Source: Sisyra terminalis | Lineage: Eukaryota > Arthropoda > Insecta > Neuroptera > Sisyridae | Direction: 5' to 3' | DNA length: 64,000 nucleotides | Assembly (NCBI GenBank): GCA_958496175.1 | Contig: OY292277.1 | Location: forward strand, 51,099,050-51,163,049 | In this document: positions 1 through 10,398 of the stretch, piece after piece | Numbering within the stretch: position 1 is the stretch's first letter | Layout of the letters: the number at the start of each line of letters is the position of its first letter | Program-made: the position numbers and the translations under genes | The notes under the pieces: generated by a model | Told to the model about the DNA's origin: nothing | Databases searched by the model: none | The model's input: only the letters and a program-made list of their open reading frames with translations

Positions 1-481
1 AATGAAAAAAAACGAACATTTTTTACGGTTATGGAATTAAATTTGAATATTACCAAGTGCCCATTAAGGCTTTGATTTTCATACTGGGGGGCGCAGCCCC
101 TTAGGGACCCTGAAGTTTCTACTAAGAAGTCACAAAATTTTTGTATAATAATAGTTAATAGTATGTACATTAATAAAGCACTGTGGGTCACTAAAGTCAG
201 AAATATTTGGGGATGAGAGCTTTGGATTTTATTTTTAGATCTAGAGAGCCATGGTATGAAAAAGTTTGAGAAGCACTGCCATAAGAAATAGACAGGGAGG
301 GTTTGGAAAATGATAAGACGGATCACTCCTCAGTAAGGGAACAGATTTATTTTATTTTGTGCCTATATTGCTTATTATACTTAAGTTTAGTAAAGAATAA
401 TATTTTAAATTAAAAAAACTTTTAAAGGAAAAAAAACAATAAGAAAAACACAGATATTTTGGATTCAGTCGACAATTGTGT
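1..481. other. Non-coding, no gene seen
   Basis: AT-rich sequence without a supportable open frame. The only landmark is a short GC-rich hairpin at about 86-100 (GGGGG, CGCAG, CCCC), which looks like a scrap of an old repeat. I see no splice sites joined to coding sequence. Confidence 0.5.
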
Positions 482-730
482 CGCTTATTTTGAAAGTGGC
501 CTAAGTCCATTTCAAGGATAGTTAATATACTTACTACTTTACATCAATGAAACATAAATTTTACAATCAAAGAAGTTACTACTTCTGTATGCCAAAAAAA
601 AAGAATATTATATCAATAATTTGTAAAAGTTTAGAAGTACAAATATCAGCACAATCGGGTCTATCAGCAAATCAAAAGTTGTCGTATGGACTGTCCTTGA
701 AATGGACTTATACCACTTTCAAAATAAGCG
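482..730. mobile_element. MITE H copy 1, 249 bp with 41-bp terminal inverted repeats
   Basis: The left arm 482-522 and right arm 690-730 are inverted repeats of about 41 bp with three mismatches. They begin CGCTTATTTTGAAAGTGG and end AAGTCCATTTCAAGGA plus a few bases. The interior of about 167 bp is AT-rich and non-coding. A second copy of nearly the same length (252 bp) is at 50658-50909 and has the same terminal sequence. Equal size with matching termini indicates a defined small DNA transposon derivative. The superfamily is not identified. Confidence 0.75.
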
Positions 731-1556
731 GCTCAATTATTAAAAATTAAAATCAAAAAGCTTCACTAAAATATTTAAATTCGGTAACAAAGCAATCCTT
801 TAATCCCTTGAGTCCTACTAGAAAACACCGTGTAGACCAATTTCCTATATAAAACTCAACTAAACTTTTTAAAAAAAAAATCCTGAAATTCTCATAATTT
901 ATTCTTCTTGATACCTAAATCACCCGGAACCAACTGATTTTTATCACTTGATTTATGTAGTCTAACAAAACTAACCAAAACGACCGAAAGCCTAGCGAAA
1001 ATACAATGAATTAATTTTTTTATTTCAAAGAAATAATTCACTTTCCCTAAACGAAAAGAAGAAGATAATAATTTATCATTTTCCAGATGAAATACGAAAA
1101 TCATCCATTGATTTACCTCATTTCTAAACTAATGTGACATGTGCCAAAAACGCAAAGCTTTCAAAGCTTCTGAGAATTGAAATAAAAAACCTACACACAT
1201 GAGGAAAATCATTTTTAATTAATAAAAAAAGCAAATTGAGTGGAACCACTCCTAATTCACTAACTGAAGTCTGGTTGGGGTCTGTGTTTATTACACAGTG
1301 GAAAAATTAACATTTTATCCAACGAAAGGGAAACATTGTTTTGATGTTTCATTAACATAACAATATCTAAGTGAACATTTCACTGTTGTAAATGGTAATT
1401 ATTCAAGCAGCATTTTTACTATGGAAAATAATATTTTTATAGTAGAACATTTAATTTTAAAGTGAAAGTTATAACATGATTATTAAATTTTTACTGTGAC
1501 AACAGAAACATGTTGCAAATCCTATAAAATCAGTGAAACTATATATATATATATAT
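731..1556. other. Non-coding, no gene seen
   Basis: AT-rich unique-looking DNA with homopolymer runs. It ends in a TA microsatellite at about 1540-1556, next to foldback element A1. Nothing else can be supported. Confidence 0.5.
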
Positions 1557-1558
1557 TA

Positions 1559-2946
1559 GACTGGGCCAAAAAAAATCGACTATTTTTTTTTTTTTGAAAA
1601 GTAAATCGAAAATATTGTTAAAAAAATTGTTAAAAAATACCTTAAAAAAATTCTCACCAAGTATGAGCTCTTAATTTTAATAGGAAGATCCTCCGCATCG
1701 CAGTTTTGTATTTTTTTCTCAGTCCAAAAGAAAAAAATTCATACCTCATCATTTATCGATTGTACAGAAAAATGTTCTGAAAGAATTTTTTAGGAAATTA
1801 AATGCTCTACAAAAAAGGTATCTTATATTTTTTCCGTAAGCCTCACCATTTGAAAGATATTAAGAATTTAATTTTGATTATTCTAAGACAAATTTCATTT
1901 TTGTTCACGAATTTTATAACTCGACAATAAATGACTCTTATACAATGCGCAATACAAATTTTTGTTGGAAATTAACTGCTCTATAAAAATGGTTTCTTAT
2001 GTTTTGGCGATTAAATTAACCGTTCAAAAGATATTCATCATCAAACTTTCATGTGTACGGGTTTTAAAAGTTTTTGATGAGATATTCGATTAATTTCAAT
2101 TTAATTTATAATTTTCATATAAATTTCATTTTGTGTCATTAATATAAGTATTATTTGAGTTTTATTTTCAAAATTTTGAAAAAATTTTCTTCAATTATTC
2201 TAAACATTTCATTTTTAATCATTAGAAATCACAATCCTAGGGAAAATTTCTCCTCTAGAGAATTTTTGTTTTGTATTTTATTTCTTCCGTTTGAATTGTG
2301 AACTAGCGTTTATATTGTGGAACAAATATACTTTAGCATAAAAAAAAAACTTGAAAAATATTTTGAAGTTTCTCAGTTGATAAAAATTAAAATTCGTGTA
2401 AATTTTCTCAAAAATTATAAATTAAATTGAAATTTTTCGAATATCTCATCAAAAACTTTTAAAACCCGTACACATGAAAGTTTGATGATGAATATCTTTT
2501 GAACGGTTAATTTAATCGCCAAAACATAAGAAACCATTTTTATAGAGCAGTTAATTTCCAACAAAAATTTGTATTGCGCATTGTAAAAGAGTCATTTATT
2601 GTCGAGTTATACAAATCATAAACAAAAATGAAATTTGTCTTAAAATAATCAAAATTAAATCCTTAATATCTTTCAAATGGTGAGGCTTACGGAAAATATA
2701 TAAGATACCTTTTTTGTAGAGCATTAAATTTCGTAATAAATTCTTTCAGCACATTTTTCTGTACAATCGATAAATGATGAGTTATGAATTTTTTTCTATT
2801 GGACTGAGAAAAAAATACAAAACTGCGATGCGGTGGATCTTCCTATTAAAACTAAGAGCTCATACTTGGTGAGAATTTTTTTAAGGTGTCTAGCAACCCA
2901 TTTTTCCGTGTCACTTGTAAAAAAAAAATAATCGATTTTTTGACCC
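1559..2946. mobile_element. Foldback element A1 (terminus GACTGGGCC)
   Basis: A 1.39 kb element whose two halves are inverted copies. The left arm (about 1559-2200) reappears inverted at about 2400-2946, including the block with AGGAAGATCC and GCATCGCAGTTTTGTA (about 1680-1712, mirrored at about 2817-2846). The left end GACTGGGCC follows TA; the right end is degenerate (GACCCA then TA). Each arm carries CTCTACAAAAAAGGT-type modules. There is no coding capacity, so it is non-autonomous. TA target sites suggest Tc1/mariner-type mobilisation, which is an inference. A2 at 27560 is a second member. Confidence 0.8.
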
Positions 2947-2999
2947 ATAATATATATATTATAAATATAACATTTATTGCGATATTGTAACATATCGTT

Positions 3000-3362
3000 G
3001 TAGCAAATTTTTTACTTGTTGATGATGGTGCTTCATAGTGGGATACATAGATCCCAAGTGAACCGTTGCGCAAGAACTGTTCGAATTGTGGCATTAGGGG
3101 CAAATACGGCCGCGCGACCCACCCACACACATAACGATAAAAGCTCCCGTAAGCTCGGAACGTAAGCTCGCAGCTTCGCCGTTTGTTGTACTTGAAGTGA
3201 TGTTTTCGAGTCGAGTGCTGGCTTTCAAAGGTCACCAACGCGACTTCTTCTCCTTTCCTATTTACATCTGCTATTGTTTCGTCAACTTTTAAAAGCTCTG
3301 AACTTTCACAGCTCTCACGTGCCACTCTGTCATATATAAAAATATATTTCGGTTTCTTTTTC
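3000..3362 (+). promoter_or_regulatory. Candidate TATA promoter in a CpG-richer block
   Basis: This block is visibly richer in G+C and CpG than its surroundings (for example CGGCCGCGCG near 3107 and two copies of GTAAGCTCG near 3150-3170). A consensus TATA box, TATATAAAA, lies at 3333-3341. A strong 5' splice site (CG then GTAAGT) follows about 100 bp downstream. This order of CpG-richer DNA, TATA box, short leader and donor fits a + strand RNA polymerase II promoter. The block is also open on the - strand from 3325 to the edge of element A1 (about 110 codons before A1), so a truncated - strand exon is an alternative. Confidence 0.4.
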
Positions 3363-3434
3363 GTGTGCTCTACATTTTCGAATTTGGGGTAATTGGGCTT
3401 TCCGCAACGGAAAATATTTCGTTTTCAACAAACG
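3363..3434 (+). other. Candidate non-coding first exon with GTAAGT donor
   Basis: If the TATA box at 3333 is used, transcription would start about 30 bp downstream, near 3363-3372. The leader contains no ATG and ends at a full-consensus donor, ACG followed by GTAAGT (intron from 3435). It could be the 5' UTR exon of the membrane-protein gene whose coding exons are at 47353 and 61735, but nothing links them except strand and order. The start position is approximate. Confidence 0.35.
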
Positions 3435-3688
3435 GTAAGTACTGGTTTTGTTTGGTTAGTAACTAGTTGAACTTATAGGTACTACTTGCAACGCATTTTC
3501 ATTAAAAAATTTGTCATAACATTAGCTTTTCAAAAAAAGCCTATAATACTTAAATAATATTATTTTATATAGTTAGTAGTTTTCCATAAATTGTGCAGTA
3601 GCAAATATTTTGTAATGCATTTTAGCTTTTTCTTTGAATGCATTTTCCGTTAAGAAAAATTTCTCACATTTTCAAGATTCAATTTTAT

Positions 3689-4098
3689 ATCCTGAAATAT
3701 ACTTCTTTGAACTACCTTATAAACTTTGAAAGCTTAACTTTGTCAAAAAACATTAATACTTTACTGTTTCCTTAAATTTACTGTTTCTAATATAATGCAT
3801 TTTCATCTCCAATCTGCATTTTTTGAAAAAAAAAAAACACCTGCAATATTAATGGATAATAATATATGTCTTTGAGACTCAAAGAGAGACTTTTTTAATT
3901 GAGTCTCAAAGACATATATATTATTATCCATTAATATTGCAGGTGATTTTTTTTTTCAAAAAATGCAGATTGGAGATGAAAATGCATTATATTAGAAACA
4001 GTAAATTTAAGGAAAAAGTAAAGTATTAATGTTTTTTGACAAAGTTAAGCTTTCAAAGTTTATAAAAAAGGTAGTTCAAAGAAATATATTTCAGGATA
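3689..4098. repeat. 410-bp near-perfect palindrome
   Basis: Inverted arms of about 195-200 bp (3689-3880 and 3900-4098) surround a loop of about 20 bp. Matching landmarks are TATCCTGAAATATA at the left edge, TATATTTCAGGATA at the right, and the blocks AAGCTTAACTTTGTC and CACCTGCAATATTAATGG in both arms. Part of the arm recurs singly at about 5326-5450. It is non-coding and would form a strong cruciform or RNA hairpin. Confidence 0.8.
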
Positions 4099-4133
4099 AT
4101 AATATATATATATATATATATACATATATATTA

Positions 4134-4953
4134 GGGTGTTTTTTTTTTGGCGACTATCATTTTTTTTTTTGCTCCCATGCCGAAATTTTGTGGGAAATCC
4201 TTCCAACAAAAATCCCTGAAAGTTTGGGCTCTTAATATTAAGTACTCGTTCACAGCGTGTGAATATTTTCCATTTAAAATACACGTAAACTTTGATTTTT
4301 TTTTTTAAATTTTTATAGCTCAGCGACATTTTATGGTATCGCCTCGCTCAAAGTCGAGATTTTTTACAATTGTATGCTCTACAAAAGTGCCTATTTTCAA
4401 TAATTTTTAATAAGGAATAAAAAATCAATATTTTCTTAAATTTTACTCAATAACCCCTAAAATTTTATAGTAAGAGAAATTCAAGGCTCAATATCTCGAG
4501 AAATATCGATCTTAGCAATTTGGTTTTCTGGAATTTTTTTGTAGGAAATTAAATTTCCTATAAATTTGACATTTATATTTTTTCTGTAGGTTTTGTAATT
4601 CATGAGTAACTGAGAGAAAAACGAGAAATCTATGAAAAATCAAGGTTTAGTGACCCGTACTACCTCGCCCGTGTAAATTACGATTTTGCCGCAATAGGCA
4701 CTTTTGTAGAGCATACAATTTTAAAAATATCCCAACTTTGAGCGAGGCGATACCATAAAATGCCGCTGAACTATAAAAATTTAAAAAAAAAAATCAAAGT
4801 TTACGTGTATTTTAAATGGAAAATATTCACACGCTGTACTTAATATTAATATTAAGAGCCCAAACTTTCAGGGAATTTTTTTTGAAGTATTTCCAACAAA
4901 ATTTCGGCATGGGAGCAAAAAAAAAATAATAGTCCCAGAAAAAAAAAACACCC
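4134..4953. mobile_element. Foldback element B1 (terminus GGGTG), 820 bp
   Basis: It starts GGGTG and ends CACCC, with TA directly outside both ends (4132-4133 and 4954-4955), a TA target-site duplication. The halves are inverted copies: GCTCCCATGCCGAAATTTTG near 4172 mirrors CAAAATTTCGGCATGGGAGC near 4899, and TGGTATCGCC near 4333 mirrors GGCGATACCA near 4745. The arms contain GCTCTACAAAAGTGCC. There is no ORF of interest. B4 at 52899 is a close copy. Confidence 0.85.
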
Positions 4954-4984
4954 TAATATATATATATACGAGTATGTATATATT

Positions 4985-5735
4985 ATTATCCATTAATTTA
5001 TTGTGACTCGGAAATAAATAAAATACTTATCAATGTTAAACACCTGCAATATATTCTTGTTTAACTTAGTTAGGTTGCTTATATTTTTTAAATTTTCTTT
5101 TTCCCCACATTTAATGATTGATTGGAAATAAATATTTCTTAATAAATAATAAAGATTTTTTGGTAACACCCCTCTAGCAATTAAGGATCAAAAAAAATTT
5201 TTTTTTTTTTGGGTTTCCTTGTCGTCCAAGCTTATTAGCTCTTATACAGGAATGTAATAATATTTTGCCAAAAAAAAAAAATGATTTTTTTTTTGGTGTC
5301 AATCAAAATTCTTTATGATCCAGTATAAACTTTAAAAGCTTAACTTTATCAAAAAACATTAATATTTTACTGTTTCCGTAAGTTTACTTTTTCTAGTATA
5401 ATGCATTTTCATCTCTAAAATGCATTTTCTTTAATTTTTTTGAAAAAAAAAATCCCCTGCAGTATATTCCTCTTTAACTTAGTTAGGTAAGTCAAATGCT
5501 CATATTTTTTAAGTTTTCTTTTTCCCCGGATTTAATAATTGATTAAAAACAAATATTTCTTAATAAATAATAACAAATTTTTGGTCACACCCTTCTCAGA
5601 ATCAAGGGGCAAAACAATTTTTTTTTTTGGGTTTCCTTGTCGTCCAAGCTCATTGGCTCTTATACAGGAATGTAATATTTTACCAAAAAAAAAAAATTTG
5701 ATTTTTTTTTTTGGTGTTAATCAAAATTCTTTATG
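4985..5735. repeat. Two-copy direct tandem repeat, period about 410 bp
   Basis: The block beginning CACCTGCAATATATTC at 5042 and ending TTATGATCCAG near 5320 is repeated at about 5455-5732, with CCCCTGCAGTATATTCC at its start. Shared landmarks are GGGTTTCCTTGTCGTCCAAG and TTATACAGGAATGTAAT. The 5326-5450 stretch between them matches an arm of the 3689-4098 palindrome, so the repeated unit includes that arm. The edge at 4987-5037 (GACTCGGAAATAAATAAAAT) also matches DNA at 19541-19596. Confidence 0.75.
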
Positions 5736-5739
5736 ATCC

Positions 5740-7855
5740 AGTTTCAAGAATGCTAACCGATCGAAATTTTTCCCCCAAGCCTATTTTAAAATCCCCCAAA
5801 GAACATAGGACAATAAGTATAGTGAATCGGCCTCAGACGGGTATTTGGTTCATAATTTCAGGGTACCTTGGTACAAATGGATTTTTGGGCAAAAAGATCA
5901 GTTTTTATTTTTTTTTTTCAATATGGCGTTTCGTTTTTTAAAATTTAAAAGACTCATAAAGTTATGACTCATAAAATCATTTCATAATTGTACCAAAATT
6001 GTATCATAGTCAAAAATTAAAATTAAAAGAAAAAGCTTTTTTTTTTCTCCAGGACCTTATGGACCGATATAGCTCTTAATTTTTTTTCTAGAAGCTACCA
6101 TCAGCCCCTATAACATATTCAAAATTTAAATAAAATAAATCGATTCACAAGTTTCTAAGAATTTTTTTTCCTGATTTTTGAGGTTTGTAAAACTACAAAC
6201 ACGTTTATAAAAGAGCAAATTAGAAAAATTTCCTTTTTGCCCTCAAAAGTTTAATTTTTAACCGCTGAAAGACTAAAAACAGTTATTACACTGTTAATGA
6301 AAGTTGTTACACCCCTGTATAAAGGCTAACAACATCGAAAGAATTCTCAGGAAAAGTACAATTTGTTTTCCATGCCTGTTTTTCTTTTTTAGATTTTAAA
6401 CTTTATTGAAGAGGAAAAAAATATTTGAGACCAGAGATATTTCATCCCTTTTACATAGGACGACCCTATATGAAAATTCCACCCTAGTACATACACATCA
6501 CATAGAGAATAAAAAGAAGGAACAATTACTCTTTTTTCACCAAAAAATACGATTATGAGTTTAATGGAGGTGACCGAAAAAAAAACAAATAAACGGAAAT
6601 ATCATAAAAGTTAATCTCTACAAAAGCATAAAAAAATGGGCACAAATAAAATGTTTACCCCTAAAAAAGAAAAAAATACATTAAAATTACATCCCTGTAC
6701 TAGAGTCAACGATATTGAAAAAATTCTTCGCAAAAATTCATACTGACTTACAATTGTAATATATTTTAAAATTCCTTTTATAATATTTATGACGAAAAAA
6801 AATAAAACTTAAATTCGTTCTTTCACCCCTTAACTTTTACAAGGAAGTAAATCATTAAAAAATCGTAAGGATCATATTTTTCATTCCCTAGTCCCCATAT
6901 AACAGGCAAAAGAAAATTTTAGACCAAAAAGATTTCACCTCTTTAACACTGGAAATTTTTTTTAAAGTTTCCACTCTTCTAGTAATTTTCCATCTACCTA
7001 GAAGGTGAGCAAAAACAATAACTAGAAATACCTAGAAAATTAATAAATACACAAGTTAATACGCGGAAAAAGAAAATTGAAAAACAAGGATATTTTCATC
7101 TACCATTAACTCGTAATATCCTTTGTTTCTTTCAATGTTCAAGACCAACTTCCTTTACACAATTGCTTGCAAAAAAAAAAAAACGTCTTATTGTAATAAA
7201 ATGAAAATTTCTTCGAAATTGCAACACAAAACATATAATAAATTTCAAATATTTTCTCTCAAAAAGAAACGACACAACTTTCTATGTGCACACAAAACAA
7301 ACAAATTGATTAAGAAAGTTACTTCGCAGAAATTATATAATTCATTTTCTTTGAATTCACATAATACTAACATTTGTTCGATAAAATTCAAAAGATTTCC
7401 GTTTCATACTGTACGAATTAGCGAAATTTCAACTTATAAATTTTCAAAGTTTTCTTGCGACAAAGTGCACTTTTGGAAAATTTATTCATTTAAATATCAA
7501 TTTGAAAAGACTATTGTGAAAAGTTGTTTACCAAGCGTAGCTCATTGGAGAAATTATAATCGAAATATATGAATTTATGCTAAATATTTTCACATTCCAT
7601 ACAATTTTATGAGGATAAGTTTCTCTCGAATTCGTCGAATAAAATTTGTCTTAAATTCCTATTTTTTCGGATTTTCCGAATTCCTATTTATTCCTATTTT
7701 TCAAGTGGAAACTCATGAATTACACAAGACAAGATTTTCCATTTTTAGAGGTCCACTCTTTCCTTAATAAAACACTAATGATCACTTATGAAAAATAATG
7801 CACACAAATTTATATTTTACTAAGAAGGTTTGACTCCAATATGAAATTCCATTTC
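5740..7855. other. Non-coding, possibly an old diverged repeat
   Basis: AT-rich DNA with no recognisable gene. Segments near 6290-6420 and 6680-6800 look like very diverged copies of each other (TGTTACACCCCTGTAT versus TTACATCCCTGTACT, followed by similar GATATTGAAAAAATTC-type text). A 149-codon open frame lies at 7123-7572 on the + strand. Its product is lysine- and asparagine-rich, with no motif I can name; I do not call it a gene. Confidence 0.45.
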
Positions 7856-8297
7856 AAAGGGTCTAGCAGGATCCACATGGCGAGTTGGCCCCCAAATAGG
7901 AACCTATGTCGAAACTTATGTCAAAATATCGGCTTGATATACAAACACATTTTATAAATTTTTCGCGACCAAATTCCTCTTTGACCTTGAGATATGGGCA
8001 AAAATGTCCCTCCGCATAGCTATTTTTCAAAGTTATATATCTCAAAAACTAATTAAGCTAGAGAAGTGAAACCAACGCGAGGCTTTAGACTATTTTACAG
8101 AGTATATCATATATTTTTTGAAATTTTTAGAAAAAAAAATTATTTAAAAAAAATCCAACAAACAAATAAAATTTTTTTTTTTTCTATGTACTCTCCAAAA
8201 ATGATAATCACGAAAAAAATATATTTTGTGCTTCTACATGAGCACTATAACTCATACAAATTACGTGAAAAAATAGTTGGTGCAACACTTTCAGAGT
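7856..8297. mobile_element. Foldback family G, solo arm (G1)
   Basis: It begins AAAGGGTCTAGCAGGATCC and runs to GGTGCAACACTTTCAGAG. It matches the left arm of the full element G3 at 61950 over its length, but no inverted second arm follows. A solo arm could arise by deletion between arms. The open frames seen here on both strands are by-products of the repeat, because the same frame recurs in G3. Confidence 0.8.
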
Positions 8298-8325
8298 AAC
8301 TAGATAACCCAAAGTAACTAAACCA

Positions 8326-8640
8326 TCCATATATATAAAAGAAAGTTGTGTTAGTTACACTATTTCTAACTCAAGAACGACTGAACCGATTTGACTGAAA
8401 ATTAGTAGGGAGGTAGCTAAGAACTAGGGGAAGGACATAGATTACTTTTTACCCCGTTCCCGTCGTTCCCGTGAGACGTGCCTTTTTGAAATGTAAATGT
8501 TTTTATACTTAATAAACACTTAATAGAATTATACGGTAATAGCACATTCGCTTACGTATCTGATATTCTAATGCTCACAATACTAGAGACGTGGGTTCGA
8601 ATCCTAGAGTAACCTTTTTTCTTTTCTTTTTTTTTTACAA
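8326..8640 (+). mobile_element. Helitron-like element, 5' part
   Basis: It starts TCCATATATATAAAAGAAAG and carries the wording typical of insect Helitron/Helentron-derived repeats: ACTCAAGAACGACTGAACCG near 8371, then GGGAGGTAGCTAAGAA. An internal tRNA-like module lies at 8534-8612. I cannot place a CTAGT-type 3' end nearby, so the copy looks truncated. The right boundary is approximate. Confidence 0.5.
8534..8612 (+). other. tRNA-like module with RNA polymerase III B box
   Basis: The text GGTTCGAATCC at 8594-8604 is a perfect tRNA T-arm / B box. It is preceded by GACGTG and, about 50 bp upstream, by an A-box-like stretch (TAGCACATTCG). The spacing between boxes is long, as in class II tRNAs (Leu or Ser). 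No complete cloverleaf or acceptor stem can be formed by eye, so this is a tRNA-derived relic, not a working tRNA gene. The same module is at 9806-9880. Confidence 0.6.
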
Positions 8641-9168
8641 AATTGTTGAAAATAAGTCCTTTGGGTTGCTCAATAAGGAAATGTTAACGAAAAAAGTTAC
8701 AGTAGAAGTAAAAAAAAATTATTATATAAATAAATACGTTTTTAAAACCGTGCATACATAAAATCGTGTAATTATTTATCTCCTCTGCCAGATGAAATTT
8801 TAATATTCGGTGTATTCCTTATAAGAAGTAGGCATGTGAAAAGATCTTTTTTGGAAAATTCCTACCCTAAAAGAGTGAATTGGGGTGATTAAGTTTCTTT
8901 GAGAGCATGTAGAGTTAGTCAACAATCGAAATTTTGAATTAAATAAGTGTTTTTAATAAATAAATAATTAATTAATAATAAGTTTCTGTTTTTGTTATAT
9001 AATTTTAACTACAGCATTTTAAATAACGTCATTTCACTTAATTAGTATGAAAGTTTAGGTAGTAGGTACTTATACCAAATACCATAGAGGCGGTTTTTAA
9101 TTTTTGTTTTTTTTTCAACAATCAAACTTTTTAAAATCTAATTTTTATGAACCAATGATTGTGAACTG

Positions 9169-9364
9169 GAGCAATTATATATTCTGCTAAAAAACATTAT
9201 GGAAGCAATTTTTTGTCATATAACAACAATTGGTTTTCAAATTCTTCTAAATACCGAAGAAGAGTTAGCATAGAAGATATATACATATATATTTATTGAT
9301 GATAATGAAATATGACAAAAAATTGCTTCCAAAATGCTTTTCTGCAGAATATATAATTGGTGCA
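9169..9364. repeat. 196-bp inverted repeat
   Basis: Arms of about 52 bp (9169-9220 and 9310-9364) match as inverted copies: GCAATTATATATTCTGC and GGAAGCAATTTTTTGTCATA on the left mirror TGACAAAAAATTGCTTCC and GCAGAATATATAATTG on the right. It is non-coding and directly precedes the Helitron-like element at 9376. Confidence 0.7.
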
Positions 9365-9375
9365 GGTTGCAATCA

Positions 9376-10398
9376 TCTATCTATTATTATAAAGAGGAAA
9401 GATTTGATTGTTTGTTTGTTTTGAATAGTCTCCGAAACTACTTGACCGATTTAAAAAATTCTTTCACTGTTGGGAAGGTACACTATTTCCGGAGAACATG
9501 GGCTCTATTAAATTTTCAAAAAAAATACGGATCCATACTAAAACTCCAATAATGTAACCCAAGGTCTGAAAAAAAATACCAAAAAACATTATTTTATCGC
9601 GTGCGCTGCGAAAACTATTGGTTATAGAACAAAATAATGTAGTACGATTTTGCAGAACATATTATTATCTACAAAAAATAGAGCGACAGCATATGTCTAA
9701 CTATTACAGTTATGTCACAATAAGTGTTTTTCATTTAAAAAAATATAAATAAATGCCACTGCTATAGAAGCTCTTTTATTTATACTTTGGGATTAATTAT
9801 ACATTGATAGCGCATTCGCTTACGTATCTGGCATTCTTATGCTCACAATACAAGAGACGTGGGTTCGAATCTTACATTAGACTTTTTTTTTAGAAAATTG
9901 TTTTTGGAAATTCGGGAATCGAAACAATGAGATGGGATTCCAACTAATATTCAAAAATCTAGACTCTTAACTTCTGTTATTTTTGACGCGAGTATTTTGA
10001 TAACTTTCGACTTTTTTTAGTCATAATTTAGACCGACTTTATTGGACTTGACGATATTTTTTATTTATGTATAGATACTGATTGATTTATGGATTATTTG
10101 GTTCACGGTAGGTATGCCTACCGACGGTATACGCAATTGAACATACTCTTCTTAGATATTTATAAATATTTTTTGAAAATTAATTGATGATTACATACAA
10201 CTATTTTATTCTAAGCAACAGTTTATTAAATGTGTCCCTTTAAAGTCGACAAAGCAGTGTTTTCAGGTATGATTATGTTTTTTCGTAAAAGAAATAAGAA
10301 AAATGAAAATTTTCATTTACCACTACAAATAGCAAATCTAAAAAGAAAATATAATCTACATCTACGTTACGCAGACGAAGTTGCGGGGATCAGCTAGT
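9376..10398 (+). mobile_element. Helitron-like element copy 1, with tRNA-like insert
   Basis: The 5' end is TCTATCTATT followed by AAAGAGGAAAGATTTGATTG. The 3' end is CAGCTAGT at 10391-10398, preceded by the short hairpin CGCA...TGCG within ACGCAGACGAAGTTGCGG. A TC start, a hairpin and a CTAGT end fit a non-autonomous Helitron/Helentron. Two copies in the opposite orientation are at 34456 and 42353. Unlike them, this copy has its middle replaced by a segment carrying a tRNA-like module. No Rep/helicase coding is present. Confidence 0.7.
9806..9880 (+). other. tRNA-like module, second copy
   Basis: Near-identical to the module at 8534: CGCATTCGCTTACGTATCTG, then GCTCACAATAC, then GAGACGTGGGTTCGAATC. 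The B box is at 9862-9872. It is followed by a T run that could act as a polymerase III stop. Its presence in two otherwise different Helitron-like copies suggests a captured tRNA or SINE head. Confidence 0.6.

Noticed and set aside
2852..3325. 157-codon frame on the - strand
   Set aside because: Its last third lies in element A1, and the rest coincides with a CpG-richer block better read as a + strand promoter. No domain recognised; kept only as an alternative.
8594..8604. Functional tRNA gene
   Set aside because: A perfect B box exists, but no acceptor stem or complete cloverleaf can be drawn; it is a tRNA-derived module in a mobile element.
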